Assembly (NCBI RefSeq): GCF_009831655.1
Contig: NZ_WRPA01000006.1
Span: 174,759-238,758 of the forward strand
Direction: 5' to 3'
DNA: 64,000 bases
From: Shewanella insulae
Lineage (GTDB): Bacteria > Pseudomonadota > Gammaproteobacteria > Enterobacterales > Shewanellaceae
Shown: positions 48,672 through 56,954 of the stretch, one piece after another
Numbering within the stretch: the first letter of the stretch is position 1
How the letters are laid out: each line of letters begins with the position of its first letter
Notes under the pieces: generated by a model
What the model saw: the letters and a program-made list of their open reading frames with translations, nothing else
Databases searched by the model: none
Told to the model about the DNA's origin: nothing
Program-made: the position numbers and the translations under genes

Positions 48672-48724
48672 ATATAGATTTTTATCTATATAAAAACACA
48701 AAAATATCTATTTTTATATATAAA
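48672..48724. promoter_or_regulatory. Palindromic AT-rich control region between lysR and the sbtA-purEK operon
   Basis: ATATAGAT (48672-48679), four T residues, ATCTATAT (48684-48691) form a perfect palindrome. A second related half, TATCTATTTTTATATATA, follows at 48705-48722. Two spaced dyads next to a LysR start are the usual recognition and activation sites (T-N11-A type). Confidence 0.5.
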
Positions 48725-48798
48725 TTGTTTTTGGCAAGATCGCTCCAGTTAAAAGAACACCGAATTTTTCGCGGTATCAGTCGTAAACGGGGGATCTT

Positions 48799-49035
48799 AT
48801 GAAACAGTTAACTCAGCTTGTCCTGGCAGAAAAACAATCACTCTTCAGCCTAGTTGTGGGCCTGATGGTGACCGCGCTGGCGTTTGCCACCATGAGGGAA
48901 GGGCACAACGGTATGGGGCTGCTGGTTGTCGGTCTCGGCCTTGTTTCGCTGAACTTGGTTTCCATCGCTGCTAAGCTGTCGTCTAAGCGTCGCGTCGTAA
49001 AGCCAGCCACTCGCCTGCAAGTAAAGGGCGCTTAA
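48799..49035 (+). CDS. Small two-span membrane protein, first gene of the sbtA-purEK operon
   Basis: A 78-aa protein with two hydrophobic segments (residues about 15-32 and 38-58) and a basic C-terminus (KLSSKRRVVKPATRLQVKGA). GGGGGAT lies seven bases before the ATG. It ends one base before the sbtA-type gene, so the two must be translationally coupled. No family was recognised; a small accessory subunit or regulator of the transporter is a reasonable guess. Confidence 0.75.
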   Translation: MKQLTQLVLAEKQSLFSLVVGLMVTALAFATMREGHNGMGLLVVGLGLVSLNLVSIAAKLSSKRRVVKPATRLQVKGA

Positions 49036-49036
49036 G

Positions 49037-49969
49037 ATGCAGCTGGATATCACCATCGCCTTCTTTATCCTCGGTGCGCTAGCCACGCTGATCCGCTCGG
49101 ACATCCAGTTTCCCAAGGCGCTCTATCAGAGCCTTACCCTGTTCCTCATGCTGGCCATCGGGCTCAAGGGGGGCGTGGCATTGTCAAAATATGGCTCCAT
49201 GGCGCTCTTGCCTCAATCTGTGCTGGTGATAGGTCTAGGGCTGATTATTCCGCTGATTGCCTTTCCCATTCTTCGCTATGTCGGTCAGCTTAAGCTTGAA
49301 GATGCGGCCTCAATTGCCGCCCACTATGGCTCGGTCAGCATAGGCACCTATGCGGTAGCTGTGGCGTTTCTTGAGGCGCAGGGCATAAGCTACGAGGCCT
49401 ACTTCCCACTGTTTGTGGTGTTGCTTGAGATCCCCGCCATCGCCGTGGGTATCGCCCTGGCCAGACGCTCGGGGACTAACCTTAAGTGGCGCACACTGAT
49501 CCATGAGGTGTTCTGCAACCAGAGCTTGGTGCTGCTGGTCGGCGCGCTGATCATAGGCTACTTCTGGGCCGAGCGCATCGAGGGAATAACACCTTTCTTC
49601 TTCAACCTGTTCCATGGTGTGTTAGCCCTCTTCCTGCTGGAGATGGGGATGCTGGCCGCCAGCCGCCTAAAGGAGCTCAAGCAGATGGGCAACTTCATGT
49701 TGGCATTCGGCGTCTTCATGCCACTGATTGGTGGCTTGCTGGGCAGCATTCTGGGCTTACAGATGGGACTGTCGAGCGGCGGCGCCACTCTGCTGGCAGT
49801 GCTGGGGGCGAGCGCCTCATACATAGCGGTGCCGGCGGCCATGCGGGTCGCGATTCCCGAGGCGAACCAGAGCCTGTCTATCACCTATTCACTGGCAATT
49901 ACTTTTCCGTTCAACGTATTGGTGGGCATACCTACCTATGCGCTGTTCACCTATTGGTTATCAAATTAA
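49037..49969 (+). CDS. SbtA-family sodium-dependent bicarbonate transporter
   Basis: A 310-aa integral membrane protein with about ten segments. The pattern LFLMLAIGLKGGVALSKYG, AAHYGSVSIGTYAVAVAFLEAQGISYEAYFPLFVVLLEIPAIAVGI, LGASASYIAVPAAMRVAIPEANQSLSITYSLAITFPFNVLVGIPTY is that of SbtA (the former DUF897), with the substrate loops GSVS and ASASYIAVPAAMR. In cyanobacteria SbtA takes up bicarbonate with sodium. It lies between the small membrane gene and purE with gaps of one and nine bases, which ties transport to the bicarbonate-consuming PurK reaction. Confidence 0.93.
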   Translation: MQLDITIAFFILGALATLIRSDIQFPKALYQSLTLFLMLAIGLKGGVALSKYGSMALLPQSVLVIGLGLIIPLIAFPILRYVGQLKLEDAASIAAHYGSVSIGTYAVAVAFLEAQGISYEAYFPLFVVLLEIPAIAVGIALARRSGTNLKWRTLIHEVFCNQSLVLLVGALIIGYFWAERIEGITPFFFNLFHGVLALFLLEMGMLAASRLKELKQMGNFMLAFGVFMPLIGGLLGSILGLQMGLSSGGATLLAVLGASASYIAVPAAMRVAIPEANQSLSITYSLAITFPFNVLVGIPTYALFTYWLSN

Positions 49970-49978
49970 GAGGCACGT

Positions 49979-50461
49979 ATGAATAAAGCAAGAGTAGCAA
50001 TCATCATGGGTTCACAGAGCGATTGGCCGACCATGAAAAATGCCACCACAGTCCTGGATGCCCTGGGTATCGCTTATAGTAAACAGGTGGTCTCGGCGCA
50101 CCGTACCCCAGAGCGTCTGGTGAGCTTCAGCCACGGTGCGGCCGATGAGGGCATCGAGGTGATTATCGCCGGTGCAGGCGGCGCCGCGCATCTGCCGGGC
50201 ATGACGGCGGCCATGACACACCTGCCTGTGATTGCCGTGCCCGTGATGAGCAAGGCGCTAAAAGGGATGGATAGCCTATTGTCTATCGTACAGATGCCCA
50301 AAGGGGTTGCGGTAGCCACCCAGGCGATTGGCGATTCAGGCGCCTTCAACGCAGGGCTGATGGCGGCGCAAATCTTAGCGCTGGGTGATAGCGAATTGAC
50401 CCAGCGTCTATGTGACTGGCGCGAAAGCCAAACCTCAGGTGTGCCGCTGGAGGTGGAATAA
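49979..50461 (+). CDS. purE: N5-carboxyaminoimidazole ribonucleotide mutase PurE
   Basis: A 160-aa class I PurE. It has [13 protein letters not shown], the catalytic histidine in SAHRTPERL, and the class I loop [16 protein letters not shown], with [22 protein letters not shown]. It rearranges the product of PurK to CAIR. The stop overlaps the purK start in TAATG. This is the standard PurE, unlike the variant at 31957. Confidence 0.96.
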   Translation: MNKARVAIIMGSQSDWPTMKNATTVLDALGIAYSKQVVSAHRTPERLVSFSHGAADEGIEVIIAGAGGAAHLPGMTAAMTHLPVIAVPVMSKALKGMDSLLSIVQMPKGVAVATQAIGDSGAFNAGLMAAQILALGDSELTQRLCDWRESQTSGVPLEVE

Positions 50462-51558
50462 TGCGCATCGGCATTATCGGTTGTGGTCAGCTGGCGCGCA
50501 TGATGGCGCTGGCGGGCATTCCATTAGGGCTTAAATTCAGCTTCGTTGCCGATGGCGGCCCTGATACGGATCTCAGCTGTGTCGAGGGCCTCGGCCCTGT
50601 GGCGACCTGGCAGCCGGGGCAGAGTGTCAGCGCACTCTATGAAGCCTTGGGAAAACCAGAGGTGATCACGGTCGAGAAAGAGCAGGTGGATCTCAAGTTA
50701 GTTCGCGCGCTCGAGGCTCACTGCACCATCAGGCCGAATGTCGACAGCATCGCTAAGTGCAAGAGCCGCATTCACGAGAAGCAGCTATTAGCCGAGCTAG
50801 GTATTCCCTGCGCCCCCTTTACCTATGATGTCAGCCTAGAGGAGAGCGCCAAGACCTTAGGTTATCCCATGATGATCAAGTCCCTCGATGAAGGCTATGA
50901 CGGTAAAAACCAGTGGGTGGTACGTAGCGATGATGATCTTGCTAGTGTTGCGCCTGATCTTAAACAAGGCCATTACTTAGCCGAGCAATGGATCCCCTTC
51001 GATGCAGAGGTGTCTATTATCGGTGTGCGCAGCGCCAGCGGCGAGGTGAGCTGTTATCCCCTGACCGAGAATCAACATCAAAACGGTATTCTGCTGCGTT
51101 CATTGGCGCCAGCCAGAGGACTAAGCGCCGAGATGGTGCAGCAGGCACAAGCCTATATGACCAAGCTGCTGGAAGCACAGCAGTATGTGGGCGTGCTCGC
51201 CATGGAACTGTTCGTGGTGGGCGATAAGCTGCTGGTGAACGAATTGGCGCCTAGGGTACACAACAGTGGTCACTGGACTCAGCTAGGTGCCCAGACCTGC
51301 CAGTTTGAGAACCACATTCGCGCCGTCGCCGGACTCGCGCTGGGCGCCACATCTGCCATAGGTAAGACCGGCATGCTGAACCTGTTAGGTGTCGTTGCAC
51401 CGCCAATGGACGCCCTAAGCAGCAATGCCAGCCTGCACTGGTACAACAAGGTCGCTAAGCCCAACCGCAAGCTAGGACACATCAACTTCATGCTGGATGA
51501 CTACACCCAACTGGCCAGTCAGATGCAAAGCGTCGAACAGTCGCTGGTGAAGTGCTAG
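50461..51558 (+). CDS. purK: N5-carboxyaminoimidazole ribonucleotide synthase PurK
   Basis: A 365-aa ATP-grasp enzyme that carboxylates aminoimidazole ribonucleotide with ATP and bicarbonate in purine synthesis. The N-terminus [23 protein letters not shown] is diagnostic. ATP-grasp blocks follow: YPMMIKSLDEGYDGKNQWVV, YLAEQWIPFDAEVSIIGVRS, LLVNELAPRVHNSGHWT. Length fits (E. coli 355). It closes the operon and is followed by a strong terminator. Confidence 0.96.
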   Translation: MRIGIIGCGQLARMMALAGIPLGLKFSFVADGGPDTDLSCVEGLGPVATWQPGQSVSALYEALGKPEVITVEKEQVDLKLVRALEAHCTIRPNVDSIAKCKSRIHEKQLLAELGIPCAPFTYDVSLEESAKTLGYPMMIKSLDEGYDGKNQWVVRSDDDLASVAPDLKQGHYLAEQWIPFDAEVSIIGVRSASGEVSCYPLTENQHQNGILLRSLAPARGLSAEMVQQAQAYMTKLLEAQQYVGVLAMELFVVGDKLLVNELAPRVHNSGHWTQLGAQTCQFENHIRAVAGLALGATSAIGKTGMLNLLGVVAPPMDALSSNASLHWYNKVAKPNRKLGHINFMLDDYTQLASQMQSVEQSLVKC

Positions 51559-51636
51559 GCTAAGTGATTCATGTGCAAGTATTAGATTGGAGTCTAAGAT
51601 TTAGCTTCATAAGCGTCTTAAACCTATAACGAGAAA

Positions 51637-51667
51637 GCCCCGACAGGACCTGTCGGGGCCTTTTTTA
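51637..51667 (+). terminator. Rho-independent terminator after purK
   Basis: GCCCCGACA (51637-51645) pairs with TGTCGGGGC (51651-51659), loop GGACC, then C and six T residues. It marks the last core feature before base composition shifts toward AT in the island. Confidence 0.95.
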
Positions 51668-51794
51668 TGGTTCGTATATTGATACCAGCTTCCCTTACCC
51701 AATATCGGAATCATAAAGTTAGGGTCTATTATTTTTGATGCTTAAACTATATGATGCCCCAATACTTGATACCTTCTATAAAAGTGAATAGCCC

Positions 51795-52361
51795 ATGCGT
51801 ATCTTTTCCTATTGTCGTGTTTCTACGACAGAGCAAACCACAGAAAATCAAATTATTGCTATCAGGCAAAAAGGGTATGAGGTGAATCATGCTCGCACTA
51901 TCAGTGAAACAATCTCTGGTTCTGTTGAAGCGATGAAGCGTGAGAAGTTTAAAATGCTTATCAATCACCAGATGGAACGTGGTGATATGCTGGTGGTCTT
52001 AAAGCTCGACCGTCTAGGCCGAGATAATATAGATGTTCAAAACACCATTAACCTGCTTACAGATAAAGGCATCAAAGTCGTTTGCCTCGATCTCCCCGTA
52101 GCCGATCTTTCAAGTGCGGAGGGTAAGCTGATGCTGCAGATGTTTTCAGTCTTTGCAGAGTTCGAACGAAACCGTATTCGAGAGCGAACAAAAGAAGGGC
52201 TAGAACGAGCTAAAGCTCAGGGGAAGAAGCTTGGTAGGCCTGAAGCCTATGGCACCACTCAGTCAGTTCAAGCCAAAAAAGCCGAGGGCTTATCTCAATC
52301 TAAAGCCGCAGAGGTATTAGGTTTGGGGATTGCGACGGTGAAAAGACATTGGAATAAGTAG
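51795..52361 (+). CDS. Serine recombinase (resolvase/invertase family)
   Basis: A 188-aa small serine recombinase. The catalytic serine is in YCRVSTTEQ (Ser10), with the family blocks VVLKLDRLGRDNIDV, GKLMLQMFSVFAEFERNRIRERTKEGLERAKAQGKKLGRP and a C-terminal helix-turn-helix (SQSKAAEVLGLGIATVKRHW). It could be a resolvase or DNA invertase. No inverted repeat pair was found beside it, so its target site is unknown. It is the first gene of the island. Confidence 0.93.
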   Translation: MRIFSYCRVSTTEQTTENQIIAIRQKGYEVNHARTISETISGSVEAMKREKFKMLINHQMERGDMLVVLKLDRLGRDNIDVQNTINLLTDKGIKVVCLDLPVADLSSAEGKLMLQMFSVFAEFERNRIRERTKEGLERAKAQGKKLGRPEAYGTTQSVQAKKAEGLSQSKAAEVLGLGIATVKRHWNK

Positions 52362-52604
52362 AAATGGTAAACAGGGATTTGATTACATACCTATTTAAAT
52401 CACTCACAGAGTAAATCGATATTCAATAAAATCAGGTAAGTAATTTTCATCTTAATTGAGACTTTGGGGTAATAATAAACATTAAGACATATTCTGCAAA
52501 AAACTGATTTAACATACAGAATTTTGGCGGATTTTTAGTATACTCTTTCCCAATTGATTTGAGCCTCATCACCTCTAGCTGTCACAAATAAGCAGGAATA
52601 TCCA

Positions 52605-54182
52605 ATGGCTAAAAAGGCCCCAATAGCAAAAACAACCACCAGCATTGAAGACTCTTTGTGGGAAAGTGCGAATAAACTACGCGGTAACATTCAATCTTCA
52701 GAGTACAAGCATGTTGTGCTTAGCCTAATCTTCCTGAAGTTTATTAGTGATAAGTTTGAAAAGCGCAAAAAAGAGATAGAAAAAGAGTTTGGTTCAGAGT
52801 TTGTTAACGAACCTGATTTCTACAAGATGAAGAATGTGTTCTTTCTACCAGAAAATGCGCGCTGGAGTCATATCGTTAAACACGCTAAGCAAGATGGACT
52901 GGCAATAGAAATCGACTCCGTGATGACTGCTGTAGAAAAGAGTGATAAGTCCTTTGCTGGGACTCTGCCAGATAACTATTTTTCTCGTCTGGAAATAGAT
53001 AGCGCGCGATTGGCATCTTTGGTCGATACCATCAACAATATTGACACCATTGCGAGTGAGTGTGAGCTTTCAGAAGAGGATTTGGTCGGTCGAGTTTATG
53101 AGTATTTCCTAGGCAAATTCGCTGCAAGTGAAGGTCAACGTGGTGGAGAGTTTTATACACCCAAATGCGTTGTAACGCTATTGACCGAAATGCTGGAGCC
53201 TTTCCAAGGCAACATTTATGACCCGTGTTGTGGTTCTGGCGGTATGTTCGTTCAGTCATTGAAATTTATTCAAGCACATCAAGGCAGTCAAAACAATGTA
53301 GCGATACATGGTCAAGAGTTTACTAGCACTACCCGTAAACTGGCTAAGATGAACTTGGCGATTCGTGGCATTAATGGCGACTTGGGCGAAGAGTCAGCAG
53401 ATACTTTCTTTAAAGATCAGCACCCAGATCTTAAAGCTGACTACATCATGGCAAACCCACCATTCAACCAAAGTAAGTGGCGTGGTGATGCTGAACTGAC
53501 CGACGACCCTCGTTGGGCAGACTACGACACACCGCCTGTGGGTAATGCTAACTATGCCTGGATCATGCATATGATCTCTAAGCTGAGCAATAAGGGAACA
53601 GCGGGCTTTGTACTGGCAAATGGTTCTATGAGCTCAACTACCAGCGGCGAAGGCAAAATCCGCGAACAAATCATCAAAGATGATTTAGTAGAGTGCATGA
53701 TTGCGCTTCCTGGTCAGTTGTTTTACACCACTCAAATCCCTGTCTGTTTGTGGTTTTTAACCCGAAATAAAGAAGCGAATAAAGCGAAAGACTATCGTGA
53801 CCGCCGCGGTGAAACATTGTTTATTGATGCGCGCAACATGGGCTCACTGATCGAAGGTAGTCGCAAACAGAAAGAGCTATCAGTTGAAGAGATTCAAGAA
53901 ATTGCTCGCACTTTCCATGCTTGGAGAGGCGAAAAGAAAGACGGTGAGTATCAAGATCAAGCTGGCTTTTGCAAATCAGCGACACTTGAAGACATCGCCA
54001 AACATGATTTTGTGTTGACTCCGGGACGTTATGTTGGCGCTGCTGAAGAAGTGGATGATGGTGTTTCTTTTGTCGAGAAAATGGCAACACTGACTTCGAA
54101 GCTGGGTGAGCAGTTTGCTGAATCAGCAACGTTAGAAGCGGAGATAAAGAAGAATCTAGCGGGGTTAGGTTATGAGCTTTGA
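52605..54182 (+). CDS. hsdM: Type I restriction-modification methyltransferase HsdM
   Basis: A 525-aa adenine methyltransferase subunit. The N-terminal helical domain has SIEDSLWESANKLRGNIQSSEYKHVVLSLIFLKFISDKF split by the usual blocks. The SAM site is DPCCGSGGMF (about residue 207), and the catalytic motif is ANPPFNQSKW (about 284), the N-P-P-F form of N6-adenine methylases. The start follows AGGAATATCC. hsdS begins before its stop (11-base overlap). Confidence 0.96.
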   Translation: MAKKAPIAKTTTSIEDSLWESANKLRGNIQSSEYKHVVLSLIFLKFISDKFEKRKKEIEKEFGSEFVNEPDFYKMKNVFFLPENARWSHIVKHAKQDGLAIEIDSVMTAVEKSDKSFAGTLPDNYFSRLEIDSARLASLVDTINNIDTIASECELSEEDLVGRVYEYFLGKFAASEGQRGGEFYTPKCVVTLLTEMLEPFQGNIYDPCCGSGGMFVQSLKFIQAHQGSQNNVAIHGQEFTSTTRKLAKMNLAIRGINGDLGEESADTFFKDQHPDLKADYIMANPPFNQSKWRGDAELTDDPRWADYDTPPVGNANYAWIMHMISKLSNKGTAGFVLANGSMSSTTSGEGKIREQIIKDDLVECMIALPGQLFYTTQIPVCLWFLTRNKEANKAKDYRDRRGETLFIDARNMGSLIEGSRKQKELSVEEIQEIARTFHAWRGEKKDGEYQDQAGFCKSATLEDIAKHDFVLTPGRYVGAAEEVDDGVSFVEKMATLTSKLGEQFAESATLEAEIKKNLAGLGYEL

Positions 54183-55479
54183 GATGACTACTCTTGGGGA
54201 ATATATCAAAGTTCAGGGTGGCTATGCTTACAAAAGCAAAGACTTTATCGAATCAAGTGAGAATAAAGTCCTAAAAATAAAGAATGTAAGATTCGGAACT
54301 GTTGATTATTCAGAACCTGCGTATATATCAGATGAAATTGCTAAAACGACCAAGAATTGGAAGGTTAATGAAGGCGATGTTCTTATATCCATGACTGGTT
54401 CAGGCCCCAATGCACCTCAGTCTTTGGTTGGTCGTGTAGCGCGAGTTTGGAAAAACGAACCCGACGCATGGATTAATCAACGAGTAGGCAGAATTTGTTT
54501 GTTGGATGAAAATATGGTTCATCTGGACTTCATTTTCTACTGGTTGTCGCTACCTCAAAGTCAAGATTACTTAGTCTCCAACTCATCAGGCAGTGCAAAC
54601 CAAGCCAACATTAGTGGGAAAATAATTGAGTCACTCCCATGTCCTAAAGTTGATTATCAAACTAGTAGGCAAATTGCTGATTTAGCTAGGAAGTTTGATG
54701 AGAAGATTATTGTAAATTCACAAACTAACAAAACCCTAGAAGAAATGGCGCAAGCAATCTTCAAATCATGGTTTGTCGATTTCGAACCAGTGAAAGCTAA
54801 GATGAATGGCGAGCAACCAGAGGGGATGGATGCAGCCACTGCCTCGCTATTCCCCGAAAAGCTAGATAGCGAGACAGGTTTACCTGAAGGTTGGAAATTA
54901 TCTGAAATTGGTGATGAAGTCACGGTAGTTGGCGGTGGTACGCCATCTAAAAAGAACGATGACTTTTGGGTTAATGGACACATCCACTGGACTTCTCCAA
55001 AAGACCTTTCAGGTGTTCAAGATAAGGTTTTATTAGATACAGCTAGCAAAGTAACCGAAGCTGGTTTGAAGAAGATTAGCTCAGGGCTGCTTCCTGTCGA
55101 CACTGTTTTGTTATCTTCTCGTGCTCCAGTTGGCTATCTTGCGCTAGCGAAAGTTCCAATGGCTATTAACCAAGGTTACATAGCTATGAAGTGTGAGAAG
55201 CAGTTGCCTCCTGAGTTTGTTATTCAATGGTGTGTTCACCGTATGGATGAAATTAAGCAACGAGCTAGTGGCAGCACCTTTGCCGAGATCAGCAAGAAGA
55301 GCTTTAAGCCAATTTCAGTTGTCGTGCCAAGCGAAGATACTCTCAATGCTTACCAAAAAATAGTGAAGCCTCTCTATGATGCTATCACGTCAAATGCACG
55401 CCAAAATGAGCAGCTTTCAAGCTTGCGTGATACTTTGCGCCCTAAGCTTCTATCTGGTGAGTTATCTATAAGTGACTAA
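54172..55479 (+). CDS. hsdS: Type I restriction-modification specificity subunit HsdS
   Basis: A 435-aa DNA-recognition subunit with two target-recognition domains (about residues 5-170 and 235-395). The first conserved region is EEMAQAIFKSWFVDFEPVKAKMNGEQPEGMD (about 200-230) and the second is SLRDTLRPKLLSGEL at the C-terminus. Each half probably reads one part of a split target; the site cannot be deduced. The stop lies inside the next ORF, whose GTG start at 55472 overlaps by eight bases. A related tail sequence is found again 466 bases downstream. Confidence 0.95.
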   Translation: MSFEMTTLGEYIKVQGGYAYKSKDFIESSENKVLKIKNVRFGTVDYSEPAYISDEIAKTTKNWKVNEGDVLISMTGSGPNAPQSLVGRVARVWKNEPDAWINQRVGRICLLDENMVHLDFIFYWLSLPQSQDYLVSNSSGSANQANISGKIIESLPCPKVDYQTSRQIADLARKFDEKIIVNSQTNKTLEEMAQAIFKSWFVDFEPVKAKMNGEQPEGMDAATASLFPEKLDSETGLPEGWKLSEIGDEVTVVGGGTPSKKNDDFWVNGHIHWTSPKDLSGVQDKVLLDTASKVTEAGLKKISSGLLPVDTVLLSSRAPVGYLALAKVPMAINQGYIAMKCEKQLPPEFVIQWCVHRMDEIKQRASGSTFAEISKKSFKPISVVVPSEDTLNAYQKIVKPLYDAITSNARQNEQLSSLRDTLRPKLLSGELSISD

Positions 55480-55945
55480 ACGAAGCAGATTACACGACCA
55501 AGCTTATGTATCTTTCAAACTATTGGAAGAACAGCGATATCAAGCTAGGGCTACTCGGATTTTTCATGAGGAGCCAAGCTTGGCCGTGTTTTTGTTGTGG
55601 TGCAATATTGAGGTACTTCTTCGATTACATAAATATCACCACAAAATTCAGGAGCCTTGGCCTGATAAATTAGGATTTATCAGGGCTAGTTGGGGGCCAT
55701 TGAAGCACATAAAGGGATTAAATAACGATGCGTATAATGCAATATTTAACGGCCCAAAGTCACTCTGGAAGCGCAGGAATGAGATTGCGCATACAGGTAA
55801 GTTTATAGAAGAGCATGATGTCGCTCACTTCGTGGAATACGCCAATTTTGTTATTGATAATCTCAACTCAAATCTCCCGAAAAGAGAAGATTTTTTAGCC
55901 AAGAAAAAGCGTAGTGATGCACAGAAAAATAGGAAGAAAAAATAA
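55472..55945 (+). CDS. HEPN-motif protein embedded in the restriction operon
   Basis: A 157-aa basic, mostly helical protein from a GTG start overlapping hsdS by eight bases. The segment WKRRNEIAHTGKF contains RNEIAH (residues 102-107), an R-x4-H motif as in HEPN ribonuclease domains, preceded by long helices and followed by a lysine-rich tail (KKKRSDAQKNRKKK). HEPN proteins in defence islands are often RNases that act on host or phage RNA. The family is not certain; the call rests on the motif, helical character and location. Confidence 0.6.
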   Translation: MTKRSRLHDQAYVSFKLLEEQRYQARATRIFHEEPSLAVFLLWCNIEVLLRLHKYHHKIQEPWPDKLGFIRASWGPLKHIKGLNNDAYNAIFNGPKSLWKRRNEIAHTGKFIEEHDVAHFVEYANFVIDNLNSNLPKREDFLAKKKRSDAQKNRKKK

Positions 55946-56013
55946 CCATTACTAAATTGCTTTCCGGCGAAATCGAGTTAGGTGAAGTCGAAGAACAAGC
56001 AGAGGGAATCTAA
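55945..56013 (+). pseudogene. Remnant of an hsdS 3' end
   Basis: In the frame starting at 55945, the 22 codons before the TAA at 56011-56013 read TITKLLSGEIELGEVEEQAEGI. KLLSGEIEL is the standard C-terminus of HsdS and matches KLLSGELSI at the end of the intact hsdS upstream. At DNA level the two stretches differ at about ten of 24 positions, so they are different alleles rather than a recent duplication. No start codon or upstream portion remains. The stop overlaps the start of the next gene (TAATG). Confidence 0.75.
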
Positions 56014-56942
56014 TGGCGACCCGAGTAGAAATGATTATCGAGACGCTGAAAGCGAATCCTGAGAAGAAATTTACTGCTCGGGACTTAGCCAAAGAGTTTA
56101 TTGTTCGATACCCACAAGAAATATCAGATAAACAAACCAATCCAAGGTACGACACCGAAGAAAAGCTGATAGCGCAACTGGCCGCCGAGGTGGGAGGCCA
56201 GCGCACTCACGTTGCACAAAAGGTGTGCGCTAATGTAGCAACTCGAGATAAGCCACGTCCAAGAATTTATTACTGGGATGAAAACCCAGAAGTCATCAAT
56301 GTAGTTGATAATCACGATGAACCCGAAGAGCCAGAAGTGGACATCCCTCTGGTATCTCAAAGCTTGAGTGAACATGATCTTTATCCGTTATTGATTGAGT
56401 ATCTAAGCAAAGATTTAGGTTTATATTGCCAGCGTATCGACGAGCGTAAATCTAAAAACTCCCACGGTAACGGTGGCAACCATTGGTTACACCCCGACGT
56501 CGTCGCATTGGAGCCGTTGGATAGAGGGTGGGATGAAATAGTACGCAGTTGCGTTCGTAGCGGCAACCATAGCTCTGTTCGGCTGTGGTCGTTTGAAGTA
56601 AAGAAGCACCTCACCAAAGGCAATGTGCGTAAGTATTTCTTTCAAGCCGTATCTAACTCCAGCTGGGCAAATTTTGGCTACCTCGTTGCCACTGGGTTAA
56701 ACAGTGATGTGGAAAGTGAGTTGCAAATGCTGTCGAGTTTGCATGGCATTGGAGTGTTGATTCTTGATACAGAGTCATTGTTTGATAGCCAAATTCTTAT
56801 CCCGGCTCAAGAGAAAAGTAATGTTGATTGGCAATCCGCCAACCGCATCGTCACAGAGAACAGTGATTTTCATCATTACATAGAACAAGTCGGTATTTAT
56901 AACCAGATGGGCCGTTTGGTCAAAAGCGCATGGAACAAATAA
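56013..56942 (+). CDS. HrgA-like protein with predicted winged helix and PD-(D/E)XK-like nuclease core
   Basis: A 309-aa protein. The N-terminal 110 residues (IETLKANPEKKFTARDLAKEFIVRYP) resemble a winged-helix HARE-type or COG2958 domain. The C-terminal half has HPDVVALEPLDRGW (about 160) and, some 33 residues later, RLWSFEVKKHLTKGNVRKYFFQAV. A D followed by E-x-K on adjacent strands is the layout of a PD-(D/E)XK endonuclease, as in HrgA-family restriction-associated proteins of Helicobacter. The start overlaps the hsdS remnant by one base. The nuclease assignment is inferred from motifs only. Confidence 0.7.
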   Translation: MATRVEMIIETLKANPEKKFTARDLAKEFIVRYPQEISDKQTNPRYDTEEKLIAQLAAEVGGQRTHVAQKVCANVATRDKPRPRIYYWDENPEVINVVDNHDEPEEPEVDIPLVSQSLSEHDLYPLLIEYLSKDLGLYCQRIDERKSKNSHGNGGNHWLHPDVVALEPLDRGWDEIVRSCVRSGNHSSVRLWSFEVKKHLTKGNVRKYFFQAVSNSSWANFGYLVATGLNSDVESELQMLSSLHGIGVLILDTESLFDSQILIPAQEKSNVDWQSANRIVTENSDFHHYIEQVGIYNQMGRLVKSAWNK

Positions 56943-56954
56943 GTAAGGACACCA

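Noticed and set aside
51559..51794. Attachment site at the left edge of the island
   Set aside because: No tRNA 3' end or direct repeat matching the right flank could be found; only a composition change is visible.
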